45,489 nucleotides of DNA. It comes from JBOGWP01 sp050693875 (GTDB taxonomy: Bacteria; Actinomycetota; CADDZG01; JAHWKV01; JBOGWP01). Each line of letters opens with the position of its first letter. Positions within the stretch are counted from its first letter, which is position 1. The notes below the pieces were generated by a model. It saw only the letters and a list, made by a program, of their open reading frames with translations. It had not been told where the DNA came from and did no database searches. Where the stretch lies: positions 1 through 45,489 of the forward strand of contig JBOGWP010000091.1 in assembly GCA_050693875.1 (NCBI GenBank), in the 5' to 3' direction. This document shows positions 34,697 through 44,148 of the stretch, piece after piece. The translations under genes and the position numbers were made by a program.

Positions 34697-35659
34697 ATGC
34701 TCTCCAGCCAGGCCGAGGAGCTCTTCTGGGCGGGCCGCTACATCGAGCGGGCCGAGGACACCGCGCGCATGCTGGACGTCACCTATCACGCCGTGCTCGA
34801 GGCCCGCGCCGACGCGCCACCCGATCCCTGGTGGGAGCTGCTCGAGGTCCTCAACTCCGACCGGGCGTTTCGCCGGCCGGACTCGGAGGCAAGCGCCGCG
34901 GCGGTGACCGGGTTCCTCATGCTCGACCCCGAGAACCCCGGTTCCATCGTCTGCTCGATCGCCCGCGCCCGCGAGAACGTCCGGAGCGTGCGCGAGCGGG
35001 TCTCCACGGAGCTGTGGGAGGGGATCAACGGGCTGTACCTCGACCTGCGAAGCCGGGATCTTCGAGCCGACCTCGAGGGCCAGCCGTACGACCTCTACCG
35101 GATGGTCAAGCTTCGCTGCCAGACGCTTGCCGGTGTCGCAGAGCACACCATGCTGCACGACGACGGATGGCGGTTCTTCAACCTCGGCTGGATGCTCGAA
35201 CGAGCCGAGATGACCTGCCGCATCCTCAACGTCCGGTACCGAAGACCCGCCGGGACCGATGGCGCGCCCGCATTCCATCGCTGGGTGGCGCTCCTTCGGT
35301 CGGCATCCGGGCTCGAGGCGTACCGGCTGTACGCCCAGGGCCACTTCGACCCGGCCCTCGTCCTGGAGTTCCTCCTCCTGTGTCCGACGTTCCCGCGCAG
35401 CGTACTGTTCCTCCTCCACGCCGCCGAGGCACAGTTGATGCGTGTTGCTCCTCCGGGGGTCGCCCCAAGGCCGCAGCGCATCATTGGCCGGCTGCGGGCG
35501 GAGCTCGAATTCCGCGACGTGCGCGAGGTGCTGCAATCCGACCTTCACGGCTTCCTCGAGCACATACTCCAGGGAATCTGGAAGCTCTCGGACGCGATTG
35601 CCGCCGAGTTCTTCCGCCGTGACGAGGACCGCGACCTGTACCATCTGGTGACCGCATGA
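34697..35659 (+). CDS. Alpha-E domain-containing protein
   Basis: A 320-residue all-helical protein with the alpha-E signature. It starts MLSSQAEELFWAGRYIERAE and has a second internal repeat FFNLGWMLERAEMTCRILNV, plus SVRERVSTELWEGIN. The Glu/Arg pairs are repeated in the two halves. Alpha-E proteins accompany circularly permuted ATP-grasp proteins and are of unknown biochemical activity. The ATG at 34697 has AGGAG 6 bp upstream and follows the ATP-grasp stop by 2 bp. Confidence 0.92.
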   Translation: MLSSQAEELFWAGRYIERAEDTARMLDVTYHAVLEARADAPPDPWWELLEVLNSDRAFRRPDSEASAAAVTGFLMLDPENPGSIVCSIARARENVRSVRERVSTELWEGINGLYLDLRSRDLRADLEGQPYDLYRMVKLRCQTLAGVAEHTMLHDDGWRFFNLGWMLERAEMTCRILNVRYRRPAGTDGAPAFHRWVALLRSASGLEAYRLYAQGHFDPALVLEFLLLCPTFPRSVLFLLHAAEAQLMRVAPPGVAPRPQRIIGRLRAELEFRDVREVLQSDLHGFLEHILQGIWKLSDAIAAEFFRRDEDRDLYHLVTA

Positions 35660-36543
35660 CCGCGCGCCGGGTGAGAGTCGGATGCGACTTTCGGTTCAGC
35701 ACCGACGCTCCCGTCCACTCGGTCGTCCAGGTGCAGCCCCGGCGGGACGGCGAGGTGCGTCTCGTCCGCGAAGCGTGGAAGACCGACCCCACGCTCGACG
35801 TTCGGGACTTCCGGGACGTCTACGGCAATCGATGCCGCCGGCTCACGATGCCAGGCGACGACCTCGCGCTCACGTACGACGCCCTCGTCGACGTCCCGCC
35901 GGCCTCGGACGATCATGAGCCCGGAGCGGCCCAGGTCCCGATCGACGACCTGCCCGACGACACGCTGGCGTTCACGTTGCCCAGCCGGTACTGCCTATCC
36001 GACGCGTTGTCCGATGCCGCCTGGGAGTTGTTCGGCGCCACCGACATGGGGTGGGCGCGGGTCCAGGCCGTGTGTGACTGGGTCCACGAGAACATCCGGT
36101 TCGAAATGGGGGCAAGCACCTCCCTCACCACCGCGATCGATGTCTTCGAGCGCCGCATCGGCGTGTGCCGGGACTTCGCCCATCTCTCCATCACGTTCTG
36201 CCGGGCGCTCAACATCCCGGCCCGCTACGTGTTCGGCTATCTGCCCGACATCGGGGTCCCCCCTGCCCCAGAGCCCATGGACTTCTGTGCCTGGTTCGAC
36301 GCGTTCCTGGGTGGGCGCTGGTGGACGTTCGACGCCCGCTACAACACCCCACGAACGGGGCGCATCCCCATCGGGCGGGGACGCGATGCCCTCGACGTGG
36401 CCATGGTGACCACCTACGGCGGGGCTCAGCTCAAGGAGATGGTCGTCTGGGCCGATGAGGTCGAGCAGGGCAAGCACGGATCGCAGCGTCCGGCCCCCGA
36501 AAGCTCCGAGTCGTCAACGGGAGGATTGGAGCGCCGGGTATGA
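35656..36543 (+). CDS. Transglutaminase-like cysteine peptidase family protein 1 (His position is Cys)
   Basis: A 295-residue protein with an N-terminal beta domain and the catalytic core IGVCRDFAHLSITFCRALNI then PARYVFGYLPD (nucleophile Cys), and MDFCAWFDAFLGGRWWTFDA then RYNTPRTGRIPIGRGRDA. At the place where THAW gives the catalytic His in the two downstream paralogues, this protein has DFCAW. This subgroup is known to vary at that residue, so it may be inactive or use another base. It overlaps the alpha-E gene by 4 bp (ATGA) and the next gene by 4 bp. Confidence 0.9.
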   Translation: MTARRVRVGCDFRFSTDAPVHSVVQVQPRRDGEVRLVREAWKTDPTLDVRDFRDVYGNRCRRLTMPGDDLALTYDALVDVPPASDDHEPGAAQVPIDDLPDDTLAFTLPSRYCLSDALSDAAWELFGATDMGWARVQAVCDWVHENIRFEMGASTSLTTAIDVFERRIGVCRDFAHLSITFCRALNIPARYVFGYLPDIGVPPAPEPMDFCAWFDAFLGGRWWTFDARYNTPRTGRIPIGRGRDALDVAMVTTYGGAQLKEMVVWADEVEQGKHGSQRPAPESSESSTGGLERRV

Positions 36544-37526
36544 CGATGGGCGCCGATCTGCACCTTACCCCCAACACTCTTGCCGGCACGGTGGCCCCGA
36601 CCAATCCACGCCTCGATCACGAGTGCATGGACTGGCCTCGGGTACACCGAAGCATCTTCGTCATCGAGCAGCGGTTCCGCTACGAGTACCAGGAACCGAT
36701 CTTCGACCTCGCTCATCGGCTCGTGATCCTCCCTCCGGAACGTCATGGCGACCAGCGCCGCATCGCCGACAAGGTCGAGATATCCGGCGCCCCCGTACGC
36801 GTCTCGAGGGGGCGCGACGGGTTCGGGAACGAGGTGCTCGAGGTGCGTGCCCCGATGGTCGAGAAAGCGATCGACTTCAAGGCCTCCATCTTCGTGGAGC
36901 GAAGAAGAGGCACCTGCCCGCAGCTGCCGGCCGAGGCGCTCGGCGACCCCCGGCACCGGGAACCCACCGTGCTCACCGCGCCGGACGCGCGCCTTGCCGA
37001 CGCCGCGGCGTTCCTTCGGCACCAGGGGCCCGAAGGGCTCCCCCTCGTCCGGAGGATCAACGCGTACGTGTACCGGACGATGCGCTACGAGCACGGGGCG
37101 ACCGACGTCGCCACGACCGCCGCCGAGGCCTTCGCTCTGCGCCGGGGTGTCTGCCAGGACCTGGCCCACGTGATGCTGGCCCTCTGCCGCCTCTGCGGCC
37201 TCTCCGCCCGCTACGTCTCGGGGCACCTGCTCGGAGAGGGCGGCACGCATGCCTGGGTCGAGGTGATCCTGCCCTCCCCCGGCATCGCCGGCCGGGCGGT
37301 TGCGTGGGCCTTCGACCCCACCCACAACCGCGCCGCGAGGTTCGGGTACATCACGATCGCGGCCGGATCCGACTACGCCGCGGTGGCCCCGACGTCGGGG
37401 TCGTTCCGGGGTCCCTTCCAGGGGGTCCTGACGGCCGGCAAACAGGTGAGCCTCGCCGAAGCCGAGTACGCGACGGCGGACGGCGCAGCAGCCCTGTACC
37501 TGACGGCGGACGGCGCCGTCGCCTAG
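36540..37526 (+). CDS. Transglutaminase-like family protein 2
   Basis: A 328-residue protein. The N-terminal ~45 residues (MTMGADLHLTPNTLAGTV...) precede the usual bacterial transglutaminase N domain, which begins IEQRFRYEYQEPIFDLAHRL. The core has RRGVCQDLAHVMLALCRLCG (Cys), GGTHAWVEVILPSPG (His) and AWAFDPTHNRAARFGYIT (Asp), a complete triad. It is probably a protease or amidase working on the ATP-grasp product or a peptide. It is joined by ATGA overlap to the previous gene. Paralogue 3 follows 11 bp later. Confidence 0.9.
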   Translation: MTMGADLHLTPNTLAGTVAPTNPRLDHECMDWPRVHRSIFVIEQRFRYEYQEPIFDLAHRLVILPPERHGDQRRIADKVEISGAPVRVSRGRDGFGNEVLEVRAPMVEKAIDFKASIFVERRRGTCPQLPAEALGDPRHREPTVLTAPDARLADAAAFLRHQGPEGLPLVRRINAYVYRTMRYEHGATDVATTAAEAFALRRGVCQDLAHVMLALCRLCGLSARYVSGHLLGEGGTHAWVEVILPSPGIAGRAVAWAFDPTHNRAARFGYITIAAGSDYAAVAPTSGSFRGPFQGVLTAGKQVSLAEAEYATADGAAALYLTADGAVA

Positions 37527-37537
37527 GGTGGGAAGCC

Positions 37538-38491
37538 TTGCTCCTCGACATTCGCTACCTCGCCCACTTCCGCTACGAGCAGAACGTCTCGGAGTCGCAC
37601 AACGAGCTGCGCGCCTGCCCCGCCTCTGATCCTCGGCAGAAGGTCCACTCGTATCAGGTAACCGTCGACCCGGCGGCGCGGATCTTCTCCTTCACCGACT
37701 ACTGGGGGACTCGGGTGGACGCCTTCGGAGTCCGCCAGGCACATCCCTCTCTGCGGGTGCACGCTCAGGCCTCGGTCGAGACCGCCCCGGCAACGCCGCC
37801 CACCTCCGTCTCGTTCGATCGTCTGGTCGACCGGGCGTTCCGCGAGGACCACTTCGAATATCTCGAGCCGTCGCCCCACACCGACTGGGAATCGACGGTG
37901 CCGACGGAAGCCCGCCGGCGCGCCGAGGCCGCCGGCGACGACGCGCTCTCGGTGGTGCGCGCGCTCCACGAGTTCGTCCGGGAGCGGGTCTCCTACGTGA
38001 AGGGGTCGACTTATGTCGGCGTGGAGGTCACCGAGATCCTGGAGCGGGGTGCCGGTGTCTGTCAGGACTTCGCCCACGTGGTGATCGCCCTGTGCCGCTC
38101 GATCGGGATCCCCGCCCGGTACGTCTCCGGCTATCTGTTTGCCGCAGACGAAACCGAAGATGACGCCGAGAGCGACGAGCCCATCGAGGTGGAGACGCAT
38201 GCGTGGTCGGAGATCGCGCTGCCCGGGGGGGGCTGGTGGCCGATCGACTCGGTCACCGGGCAGACCATCGGCCCGCGACACGTCAAGATCGGCCACGGGC
38301 GCGACTACGACGACGTCGCTCCCCTACGCGGCGTGTTCTTCGGGCCGCCGGACCACTCGCTCGACGTCGGCGTTCAGGTGCGGCAAACCCGGGAGGAGGG
38401 CCGGGAATCGACGGTGACCTGGCTGGCGACGGTCGACCCCTCGAACGGGAACGGAAGCGCGGGGGCCGGCCGCACCCAACCCAGCCAGTGA
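37538..38491 (+). CDS. Transglutaminase-like family protein 3
   Basis: A 317-residue protein: LLDIRYLAHFRYEQNVSESH then NELRACPASDPRQKV (N domain), GAGVCQDFAHVVIALCRSIG (Cys), EVETHAWSEIALPGGGWWPI (His) and DSVTGQTIGPRHVKIGHGRD (Asp). The full triad is present. The TTG at 37538 is chosen: it follows GGGTGGGAAG, and an ATG or GTG in the right place is absent. A run of acidic residues (ADETEDDAESDEPIEVE) is inserted between the Cys and His parts. It is the last gene of the operon. Confidence 0.9.
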   Translation: MLLDIRYLAHFRYEQNVSESHNELRACPASDPRQKVHSYQVTVDPAARIFSFTDYWGTRVDAFGVRQAHPSLRVHAQASVETAPATPPTSVSFDRLVDRAFREDHFEYLEPSPHTDWESTVPTEARRRAEAAGDDALSVVRALHEFVRERVSYVKGSTYVGVEVTEILERGAGVCQDFAHVVIALCRSIGIPARYVSGYLFAADETEDDAESDEPIEVETHAWSEIALPGGGWWPIDSVTGQTIGPRHVKIGHGRDYDDVAPLRGVFFGPPDHSLDVGVQVRQTREEGRESTVTWLATVDPSNGNGSAGAGRTQPSQ

Positions 38492-38497
38492 CGCCCG

Positions 38498-38707
38498 CTA
38501 CGCCAGCCCGATCCGCAGGTTCACGACCCGGGTCACGCCGGCCTCGACGATCACGTCGAAGGTCACCCGCTGACCGACGCGGAAGAAGCGGAACATGCCG
38601 GTCTCCATCGCGTCCGGGTCGATCTGCCACTCGGTCTCCCCGTCGTCGCTCAGGATCTTCCCCGTCTTCGTGTTGACGTCGTACTCACGCACCGATCCCT
38701 GAGGCAT
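38498..38707 (-). CDS. Cold-shock-like small OB-fold protein
   Basis: A 69-residue protein, MPQGSVREYDVNTKTGKILS then DDGETEWQIDPDAM...FRFFRVGQRVTFDVIVEAGV. It has the CSD length and strand pattern (G-x-I at strand 2, RVGQRVTFDV near the end), but the RNP1/RNP2 aromatic motifs of true cold-shock proteins are weak. It probably binds RNA or single-stranded DNA, or has lost that role. The ATG at 38707 has GGAGGAG upstream. The 156-bp gap to era contains no other feature I can support. Confidence 0.65.
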   Translation of the reverse strand: MPQGSVREYDVNTKTGKILSDDGETEWQIDPDAMETGMFRFFRVGQRVTFDVIVEAGVTRVVNLRIGLA

Positions 38708-38863
38708 GACTCCTCCCTGGAGCGACCCGGCCTGGCGCGGCGATTCTAGACCCGACCCGTGCGCACCGCCCTCACTCGGTAGTGGAATCGTTTGCTTCGC
38801 ATCGGCGTTGCGAACATCGCTACGCGGCGCGGACAGAACGTAGAAGTGACCATTGAGCGGCCG

Positions 38864-39787
38864 CTAATATCCGAACCGCTCCAGGTGGGCCTCGCTCCGC
38901 TGCCAGTGCGCCTGGACCCGCACCCGCAGGTCCAGGAAGACCCGGCTCCCGAGCAGCGCCTCGATCTCCCGGCGGGCCCGCGTCCCGATCTCCTTCAGCA
39001 TCCTGGCCCCCCGCCCGATCAGGATCGCCTTCTGCGAGTCACGCTCGACGTAGATCAGGGCGTGGACGTCCACCAGATCGGCCCCCTCACGGCGTTCCAT
39101 CTCGTCGACGACGACTGCGACCGAGTGTGGGACCTCCTCGCGGGTGAGCTCCAACGCCTTCTCCCGCACGATCTCGGCGACGAGGACGGCCTCGGGCTCG
39201 TCGGTCAGCGTTCCCGCGGGATAGTACTGGGGCCCTTCCGGAAGCAGTCCCACAAGCGCCCGGGTCAGGTCGTCGAGCCCGGTCCCGCGGACCGCCGAGG
39301 TCGTCAAGACCTCGCGGAAGGGGCCGAGCCGGCCGGCGGTCTCCATCTGATCGAGCAGCCGCGGCGGGAGGACGAGATCGGCCTTGTTGATCACCGGGAT
39401 CACGGGCGTCGAGGTGCCGCCCAGCTCATGGGCGAGGAAGGCGTCCCCACCACCGATCTGCTGGGAGGCATCGAGGACGAACACGACCGCATCGACCTCT
39501 CGGAGGGTCCGGCGCACGGTGGCGTTCAGGCGTTCCCCCAGGAGGTTGCGCGGCTTGTGCAGGCCGGGAGTGTCGACGAAGACGATCTGTGCTTCGGGCA
39601 GGGTGAGGATCCCGCGGAGGGCATGCCGGGTCGTCTGCGGCTTCGCTGAGACGATCGAGATCTTCTCCCCGACCAGCCGATTGAGGAGCGTCGACTTCCC
39701 CACGTTCGGACGACCGACGATCGAGACGAACCCCGAGTGGAAGCCTTCCCGTCCGGCGGCTGCCGCCGGGTCGAGGGACTCGGCCAC
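38864..39787 (-). CDS. era: GTPase Era
   Basis: A 307-residue protein with G1 GRPNVGKST, G2-like TTRHALRG, G3 DTPGLHKP, G4 NKADL, G5 TSAVRGTGL and a C-terminal KH domain (ILIGRGARMLKEIGTRARRE). Era binds the 3' end of 16S rRNA and assists 30S assembly. The GTG at 39787 is chosen: it lies 2 bp after the corC stop and gives the standard short N terminus before HSGFVSIVG. Confidence 0.96.
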   Translation of the reverse strand: MAESLDPAAAAGREGFHSGFVSIVGRPNVGKSTLLNRLVGEKISIVSAKPQTTRHALRGILTLPEAQIVFVDTPGLHKPRNLLGERLNATVRRTLREVDAVVFVLDASQQIGGGDAFLAHELGGTSTPVIPVINKADLVLPPRLLDQMETAGRLGPFREVLTTSAVRGTGLDDLTRALVGLLPEGPQYYPAGTLTDEPEAVLVAEIVREKALELTREEVPHSVAVVVDEMERREGADLVDVHALIYVERDSQKAILIGRGARMLKEIGTRARREIEALLGSRVFLDLRVRVQAHWQRSEAHLERFGY

Positions 39788-39789
39788 GC

Positions 39790-41067
39790 CTACTCGGCCG
39801 GCAAGCCGGCTGCGGAGGCCGGGTGGTGCACCAGGACCTTCTCGATGCGCCGCCCGTTCATCGCCTCGACTTCGAACTCCACGTCCTCCTGGAGGACGCG
39901 ATCGCCCTCGACGGGCAGGCGCCCGAGCAGCCCCCCAACCAGGCCACCGATGGAGTCCCACTCCGACGTGGGAAGCTGCACCTCCAGCAGGTCGTTGAGC
40001 TCGTCGATGTCGAGCCGTGCGTTGACCCGCAGCGTGTGCTCGTCGACCTTTTCCACGAACGGCTCCTCCCGGTCGTGCTCGTCGGAGATCTCGCCGACGA
40101 TCTCCTCGAGGAGGTCCTCCATCGTGACCAGGCCGGCGGTCCCGCCGTACTCGTCGACCACGATGGATATCTGCGTCTTCGCGCGCTGCATCTCGCGCAG
40201 CAGCTCCGCCACCTTCTTCGACTCGGGGACGAACATCGCCTCCCGCATGACCGTGGTCACCTTTCCATTCTCGTTCGCGTCGCCGCGAAGGCGCTCGACC
40301 AGGTCGCGAACGTGCACGACGCCGAGGATGTCGTCGATGTCACCGCGTATCACCGGAATGCGGGAGAAACCGTGCTTGAGGGCGGTGTCGAGCACCTCCT
40401 CGACCGTGGACTTGCCGTCCACGCAGATCATGTCCGGCCGCGGCGTCATCACCTCCCGGACCACGGTGTCGCCGAACTCGAAGATCGAGTGGATCATCTG
40501 GCGCTCCTCGGTCTCGATGACCTCCTCGCTCTCGGCGACCTCGAGGATCGACATGATCTCCTCCTCCGAGGTGAGGGGGCTCTTCGGGAGCCCGCGGCCG
40601 GGGAGGATCAGCAGGAACAGCCGGCTGAGCGACACCAGCAGCGTGGTGACCGGCTGCAGCACGGTGCCCAGCCAGTAGACGGGGCGAGCCGAGAGGAGCA
40701 TGACCTGGTCCGGGCGCTCGAGCACCCATGAGCGCGGGGCGATCTCGGCGATCTCGAACAGGACGAACGTCATGAGGGCAACCGTGATGACCGCGGCGGC
40801 GGCCATGCCGGTCTCCTGCAGGATCTGGGCGACCATGACGACGGCGGTGATCCGGGCGCCGAGCATGAAGAGGAGAGCGCTGGCGAGGTAGGGACGGGGG
40901 TTCTCGGCGATGCGGAGGAGCAGACGCGCGCGCCCCTCCTCGCCCTCCGAGAGGCGACGCGCCCGGGCGACCCCCAACCGGCTCATCGCATGGACCCATG
41001 CCGAGGCGAGGAAGGAGACACCGACCGCGGCGACCCCGATGATCAGGCGGACCTGCGTCGCGCTCAC
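39790..41067 (-). CDS. HlyC/CorC family (CNNM-CBS) membrane protein
   Basis: A 425-residue protein: N-terminal CNNM-type transmembrane region (~four helices to residue ~140), two CBS domains (VREVMTPRPDMICVD; RDLVERLRG through MREAMFVPESKKVAELLREM), then EYGGTAGLVTMEDLLEEIVG and a CorC_HlyC C-terminal domain. The family is linked to Mg2+/Co2+ handling. It sits in the conserved order phoH-ybeY-corC-era and overlaps ybeY by 4 bp. Confidence 0.94.
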   Translation of the reverse strand: MSATQVRLIIGVAAVGVSFLASAWVHAMSRLGVARARRLSEGEEGRARLLLRIAENPRPYLASALLFMLGARITAVVMVAQILQETGMAAAAVITVALMTFVLFEIAEIAPRSWVLERPDQVMLLSARPVYWLGTVLQPVTTLLVSLSRLFLLILPGRGLPKSPLTSEEEIMSILEVAESEEVIETEERQMIHSIFEFGDTVVREVMTPRPDMICVDGKSTVEEVLDTALKHGFSRIPVIRGDIDDILGVVHVRDLVERLRGDANENGKVTTVMREAMFVPESKKVAELLREMQRAKTQISIVVDEYGGTAGLVTMEDLLEEIVGEISDEHDREEPFVEKVDEHTLRVNARLDIDELNDLLEVQLPTSEWDSIGGLVGGLLGRLPVEGDRVLQEDVEFEVEAMNGRRIEKVLVHHPASAAGLPAE

Positions 41068-41567
41068 GACGCCCGAGCTCCCGCCCGTCCGGTGACCGCC
41101 CGTTCACGGACGCGCATGCGCTCGGCAGCCTCCTCGGTGTCGTGGTCGTGGCCGAGCAGATGCAAGACCCCATGCGCCACCAGCAGATCGAGCTCGGCGG
41201 CGAGGTCGCCGAGCCCTTCCTCGGCAGCCTGATCGTCGGCCACCTGGGGGCACAGGATGACCTCGCCGATGACCACGGGATGCTCCGGCGTCTCCGTCAC
41301 CAGCCCGTCAACCGGGAATGCGAGCACGTCGGTGGGGCCCTCGCCGCCCATCCACTCGATGTTCAGCTCCGCCATGCGGACGGCGTCGACGAGCAGGATC
41401 GACAGCTCGCCCAGTGCTCCCTCGGCCTCGGCGGTCCGCCTCGCGACCTCCTCGATGCGGGGCTCGTCCATGGGGAGCGACTGCTGGTTGACGATCTCCA
41501 CACTCACCTGCGAGGCTCTGCCGTCTCGTGGTGCCGCGGTGCGATGATCGCCGGGGTCCTCACTCAT
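41064..41567 (-). CDS. ybeY: Endoribonuclease YbeY (rRNA maturation)
   Basis: A 167-residue protein with the zinc motif HGVLHLLGHDHDTEE (three His), LNIEWMGGEGPTDVLAFPVD and GEVILCPQVA. YbeY processes 16S rRNA 3' ends and takes part in 70S quality control. The ATG at 41567 overlaps the end of the phoH gene by 8 bp. A longer start at 41579 is possible but less likely. Confidence 0.95.
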   Translation of the reverse strand: MSEDPGDHRTAAPRDGRASQVSVEIVNQQSLPMDEPRIEEVARRTAEAEGALGELSILLVDAVRMAELNIEWMGGEGPTDVLAFPVDGLVTETPEHPVVIGEVILCPQVADDQAAEEGLGDLAAELDLLVAHGVLHLLGHDHDTEEAAERMRVRERAVTGRAGARAS

Positions 41568-42555
41568 CGGTGCCGGCAACCGCGTTCTCGCCCCTCGGCC
41601 GGGCGCGCTCCGCGTGCCGTCGGTACGCCTCCACGATGTCCTGGACGATCTTATGTCGCACGACGTCGTTCGCGTCGAGGCGGCAGAACGAGATCCCCTC
41701 GATTCCGGCGAGGATCTCTTGCACCAGGAGGAGGCCGGAGGTCATGCCCGAGGGCAGATCGATCTGGGTGACGTCGCCGGTGACGACGGCCCGAGACTTG
41801 AACCCCAGGCGGGTCAGGAACATCTTCATCTGCTCGGGCGAGGTGTTCTGCGCCTCGTCGAGGATGACGAAGGAGTTGTTGAGCGTCCGTCCACGCATGA
41901 AGGCCAGCGGTGCGATCTCGATCTCCCCCCGGGCCGTGGCTCGCGCGAACGCCTCCGGCTCGAGCATCTCGTAGAGCGCGTCGTAGAGCGGCTTCAGATA
42001 CGGGTCGACCTTGGCGGCGATGTCGCCGGGCAGGAAGCCGAGCCGCTCCCCCGCCTCGACAGCCGGGCGGGTGAGGATGATGCGCTGCACGCTCTTGTGC
42101 TGCAGCGCGTGGATCGCCGCCGCCACCGCGAGATAGGTCTTGCCGGTCCCCGCGGGGCCGATCGAGAAGGTGATGGTGCCGTCGCGGATGGCGTCGACAT
42201 AGCGCTTCTGCCCGACGGTTTTCGCACGGATCGACTTGGTGCGCGTGACGAGGACGGTATCGGAGAGCACCAGGGAGGGACGGACGCCGCCCTTCACCAT
42301 GTCGATCGAGCGGCCCACGGCGTCGGAGGTGAGCACCTGACCGCGGCTGAGGAGCTCGATCAGCTCCTCGAAGAGGTGGGCGACGCGCTCGGCTTCTTCG
42401 GGCGGACCGGTGATGGTGATCTCGTTCCCCCGGACGTGGATCGAGCTCTCGAAGCCCTGCTCGATCAGCTTCAGAAGCTCGTCTCGGGAGCCGAAGAGGC
42501 TGACCATCTCGTGCTCCCCCGGGACGACGATCTTGACCTGGGTCGTTGCCTGCAC
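41560..42555 (-). CDS. phoH: PhoH family ATPase
   Basis: A 331-residue protein. The N-terminal KH-like part (KLIEQGFESSIHVRGNEITI) precedes the ATPase core: KTVGQKRYVDAI, Walker A GPAGTGKTYLAV, LTRPAVEAGERLGFLPGD, Walker B SFVILDEAQNTSPEQMK and TGDVTQIDLP. PhoH proteins are NTPases linked to RNA metabolism and regularly lie before ybeY, as here. The start is ATG at 42555. The 76 bp between its start and the mtaB stop hold a weak GGGGG ribosome-binding site. Confidence 0.95.
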   Translation of the reverse strand: MQATTQVKIVVPGEHEMVSLFGSRDELLKLIEQGFESSIHVRGNEITITGPPEEAERVAHLFEELIELLSRGQVLTSDAVGRSIDMVKGGVRPSLVLSDTVLVTRTKSIRAKTVGQKRYVDAIRDGTITFSIGPAGTGKTYLAVAAAIHALQHKSVQRIILTRPAVEAGERLGFLPGDIAAKVDPYLKPLYDALYEMLEPEAFARATARGEIEIAPLAFMRGRTLNNSFVILDEAQNTSPEQMKMFLTRLGFKSRAVVTGDVTQIDLPSGMTSGLLLVQEILAGIEGISFCRLDANDVVRHKIVQDIVEAYRRHAERARPRGENAVAGTDE

Positions 42556-42631
42556 CTCGACGGTTCTATTCCCCCTTTCGATGGGCTGACTCGAGGATAG
42601 CAGCGGGGTTCGGCCAGCCGCCGCGTTTCGG

Positions 42632-44012
42632 TCAGGCCGGGCGCGCAGGAGGTTCCGTCAGCCGGAGATCCCTCGGATCGGCGTCGTCCCAGGCGACCTC
42701 CGCCGCGCCGCTTCCCCGCACCGACTCGAGCCCCGCTTCGCCGATGTGCACCCGGGCCAGCCGGTCGACCAGCGACACCGATCCGGGGAACCGGACCCGG
42801 ACGAAGTCGTCGGTATGCCCGACGAGGTCGCCGTTGTCGAAGCGCTCCTCGACCAGCACCTCCCGCGACCGGCCGAGCTGCCTCTGGTGCACGGCGAGCC
42901 GCAGCTCGTTGCCCACGGCGATCAGCTCCTTCGACCGGCGCCGCTTTTCCTCCTCGGGGACCTGCCCCGCCCACGCCGCACTCGGCGTCCCGGGCCGCGG
43001 TGAGTAGCGAAACACGTGGAGCTTGAGAAACCCTGCCCGCCGGACGACATCGAGCGTCCGCTCGAACTGGGCGGGGGTCTCTCCCGGGAAACCGACGATC
43101 ACGTCCGTTGCGAGCGCGATGCCCGGGATACGCGTGCGGACGAGCTCGATCGTGCGCCCGTATTCCACGATGCGGTACGGCCGGTGCATGTGTTCGAGCA
43201 CCTCGTCGTCGCCCGCCTGCAGCGGGATGTGCAGGAACCGGCACAGGCGCGGCTCCGAGCCGATCAGATCGACCAGACGCGGCGTCACATGGCGAGCGAG
43301 GATCGACGAGAGGCGGATCCGCGCTAGGCCGTCGATGGCGAGCAGCCCCTCGAGCAGCTCGAGGAGCGCGTCGTCCGGCCGCCCCTCGTCCCACCCGTAC
43401 TTCCCCAGGTGCACGCCGGTCAGCACGAGCTCGCGGGCCCCCTGGGCTACCTTCGAGCGGGCCTGGGCCAGCAACTCGGAGCAGGGGTAGGAGCGCAGGG
43501 GGCCCCTGGTGGAAGGGATGATGCAGAACGTGCACCACTCGTCGCAGCCGGTCTGCACCTTGAGATTGACGCGGCTGCGCCCCATGCCGGGGCTCTGGCC
43601 CCGACCCCTGAGCCGCGGCCTGCGGCGGGCGGGGTCCGATCTGCAGCAGCAGCGGCCGCCGGGCGGCCGTTCCGAGCCGTGCCGACACGATGCCGGCGAT
43701 GCGCTCCTTGTCGTCGTTCGACACGACCAGGCCGACGCCCTCGATGGCCGAGGCTTCCTCGCGCTCGGCGACCGCGTAGCACCCGGCGACCACCACGAGG
43801 CTCCCCGGGTGATCCCGGCCGGCCCGGGCGGCGGTCCGGCGCGAGCTGCGCGTAGCCTCCTGCGTTACGGTGCAGCTGTTCACGATCACCACGTCCGCCG
43901 GGTCGCCGTCGCCCACGACATCGAAGCCGGCGGCACTGAGCTGCTCGGCCATCTGGTCGGTCTCGGCCTGGTTCAGGCGGCAGCCGAGCGTGCGAAACGA
44001 CACCGTGGGCAT
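42632..44012 (-). CDS. mtaB: tRNA t6A37 methylthiotransferase MtaB, split by one frameshift
   Basis: The N-terminal half starts at ATG 44012: MPTVSFRTLGCRLNQAETDQ, NSCTVTQEATRSSRR and VVAGCYAV, supplying the three Cys of the auxiliary cluster. The frame changes at about 43590-43640. The second half (42632-43585) reads RVNLKVQTGCDEWCTFCIIP (radical-SAM CxxxCxxC), TGVHLGKYG, HIPLQAGDDEVLEHMHRPY, ATDVIVGFPGET and HVFRYSPRPGTPSA, and ends with a TRAM domain. MtaB adds a methylthio group to t6A37 of tRNA. All functional residues are present across the two frames, which suggests a sequencing indel rather than loss. Confidence 0.85.
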
Positions 44013-44148
44013 GCCAAAGCATTGTAGGTTCTCCGCATTTCGCACGGACGAGCGGGTCGGCAGCGGTTGTGGAAAGCGTCCTGCCTCAAGGTGGACGCCG
44101 AACAAGGCAGAGCAGGGGGGACGACCGCCAGGGAGATCAACCTCCGGG

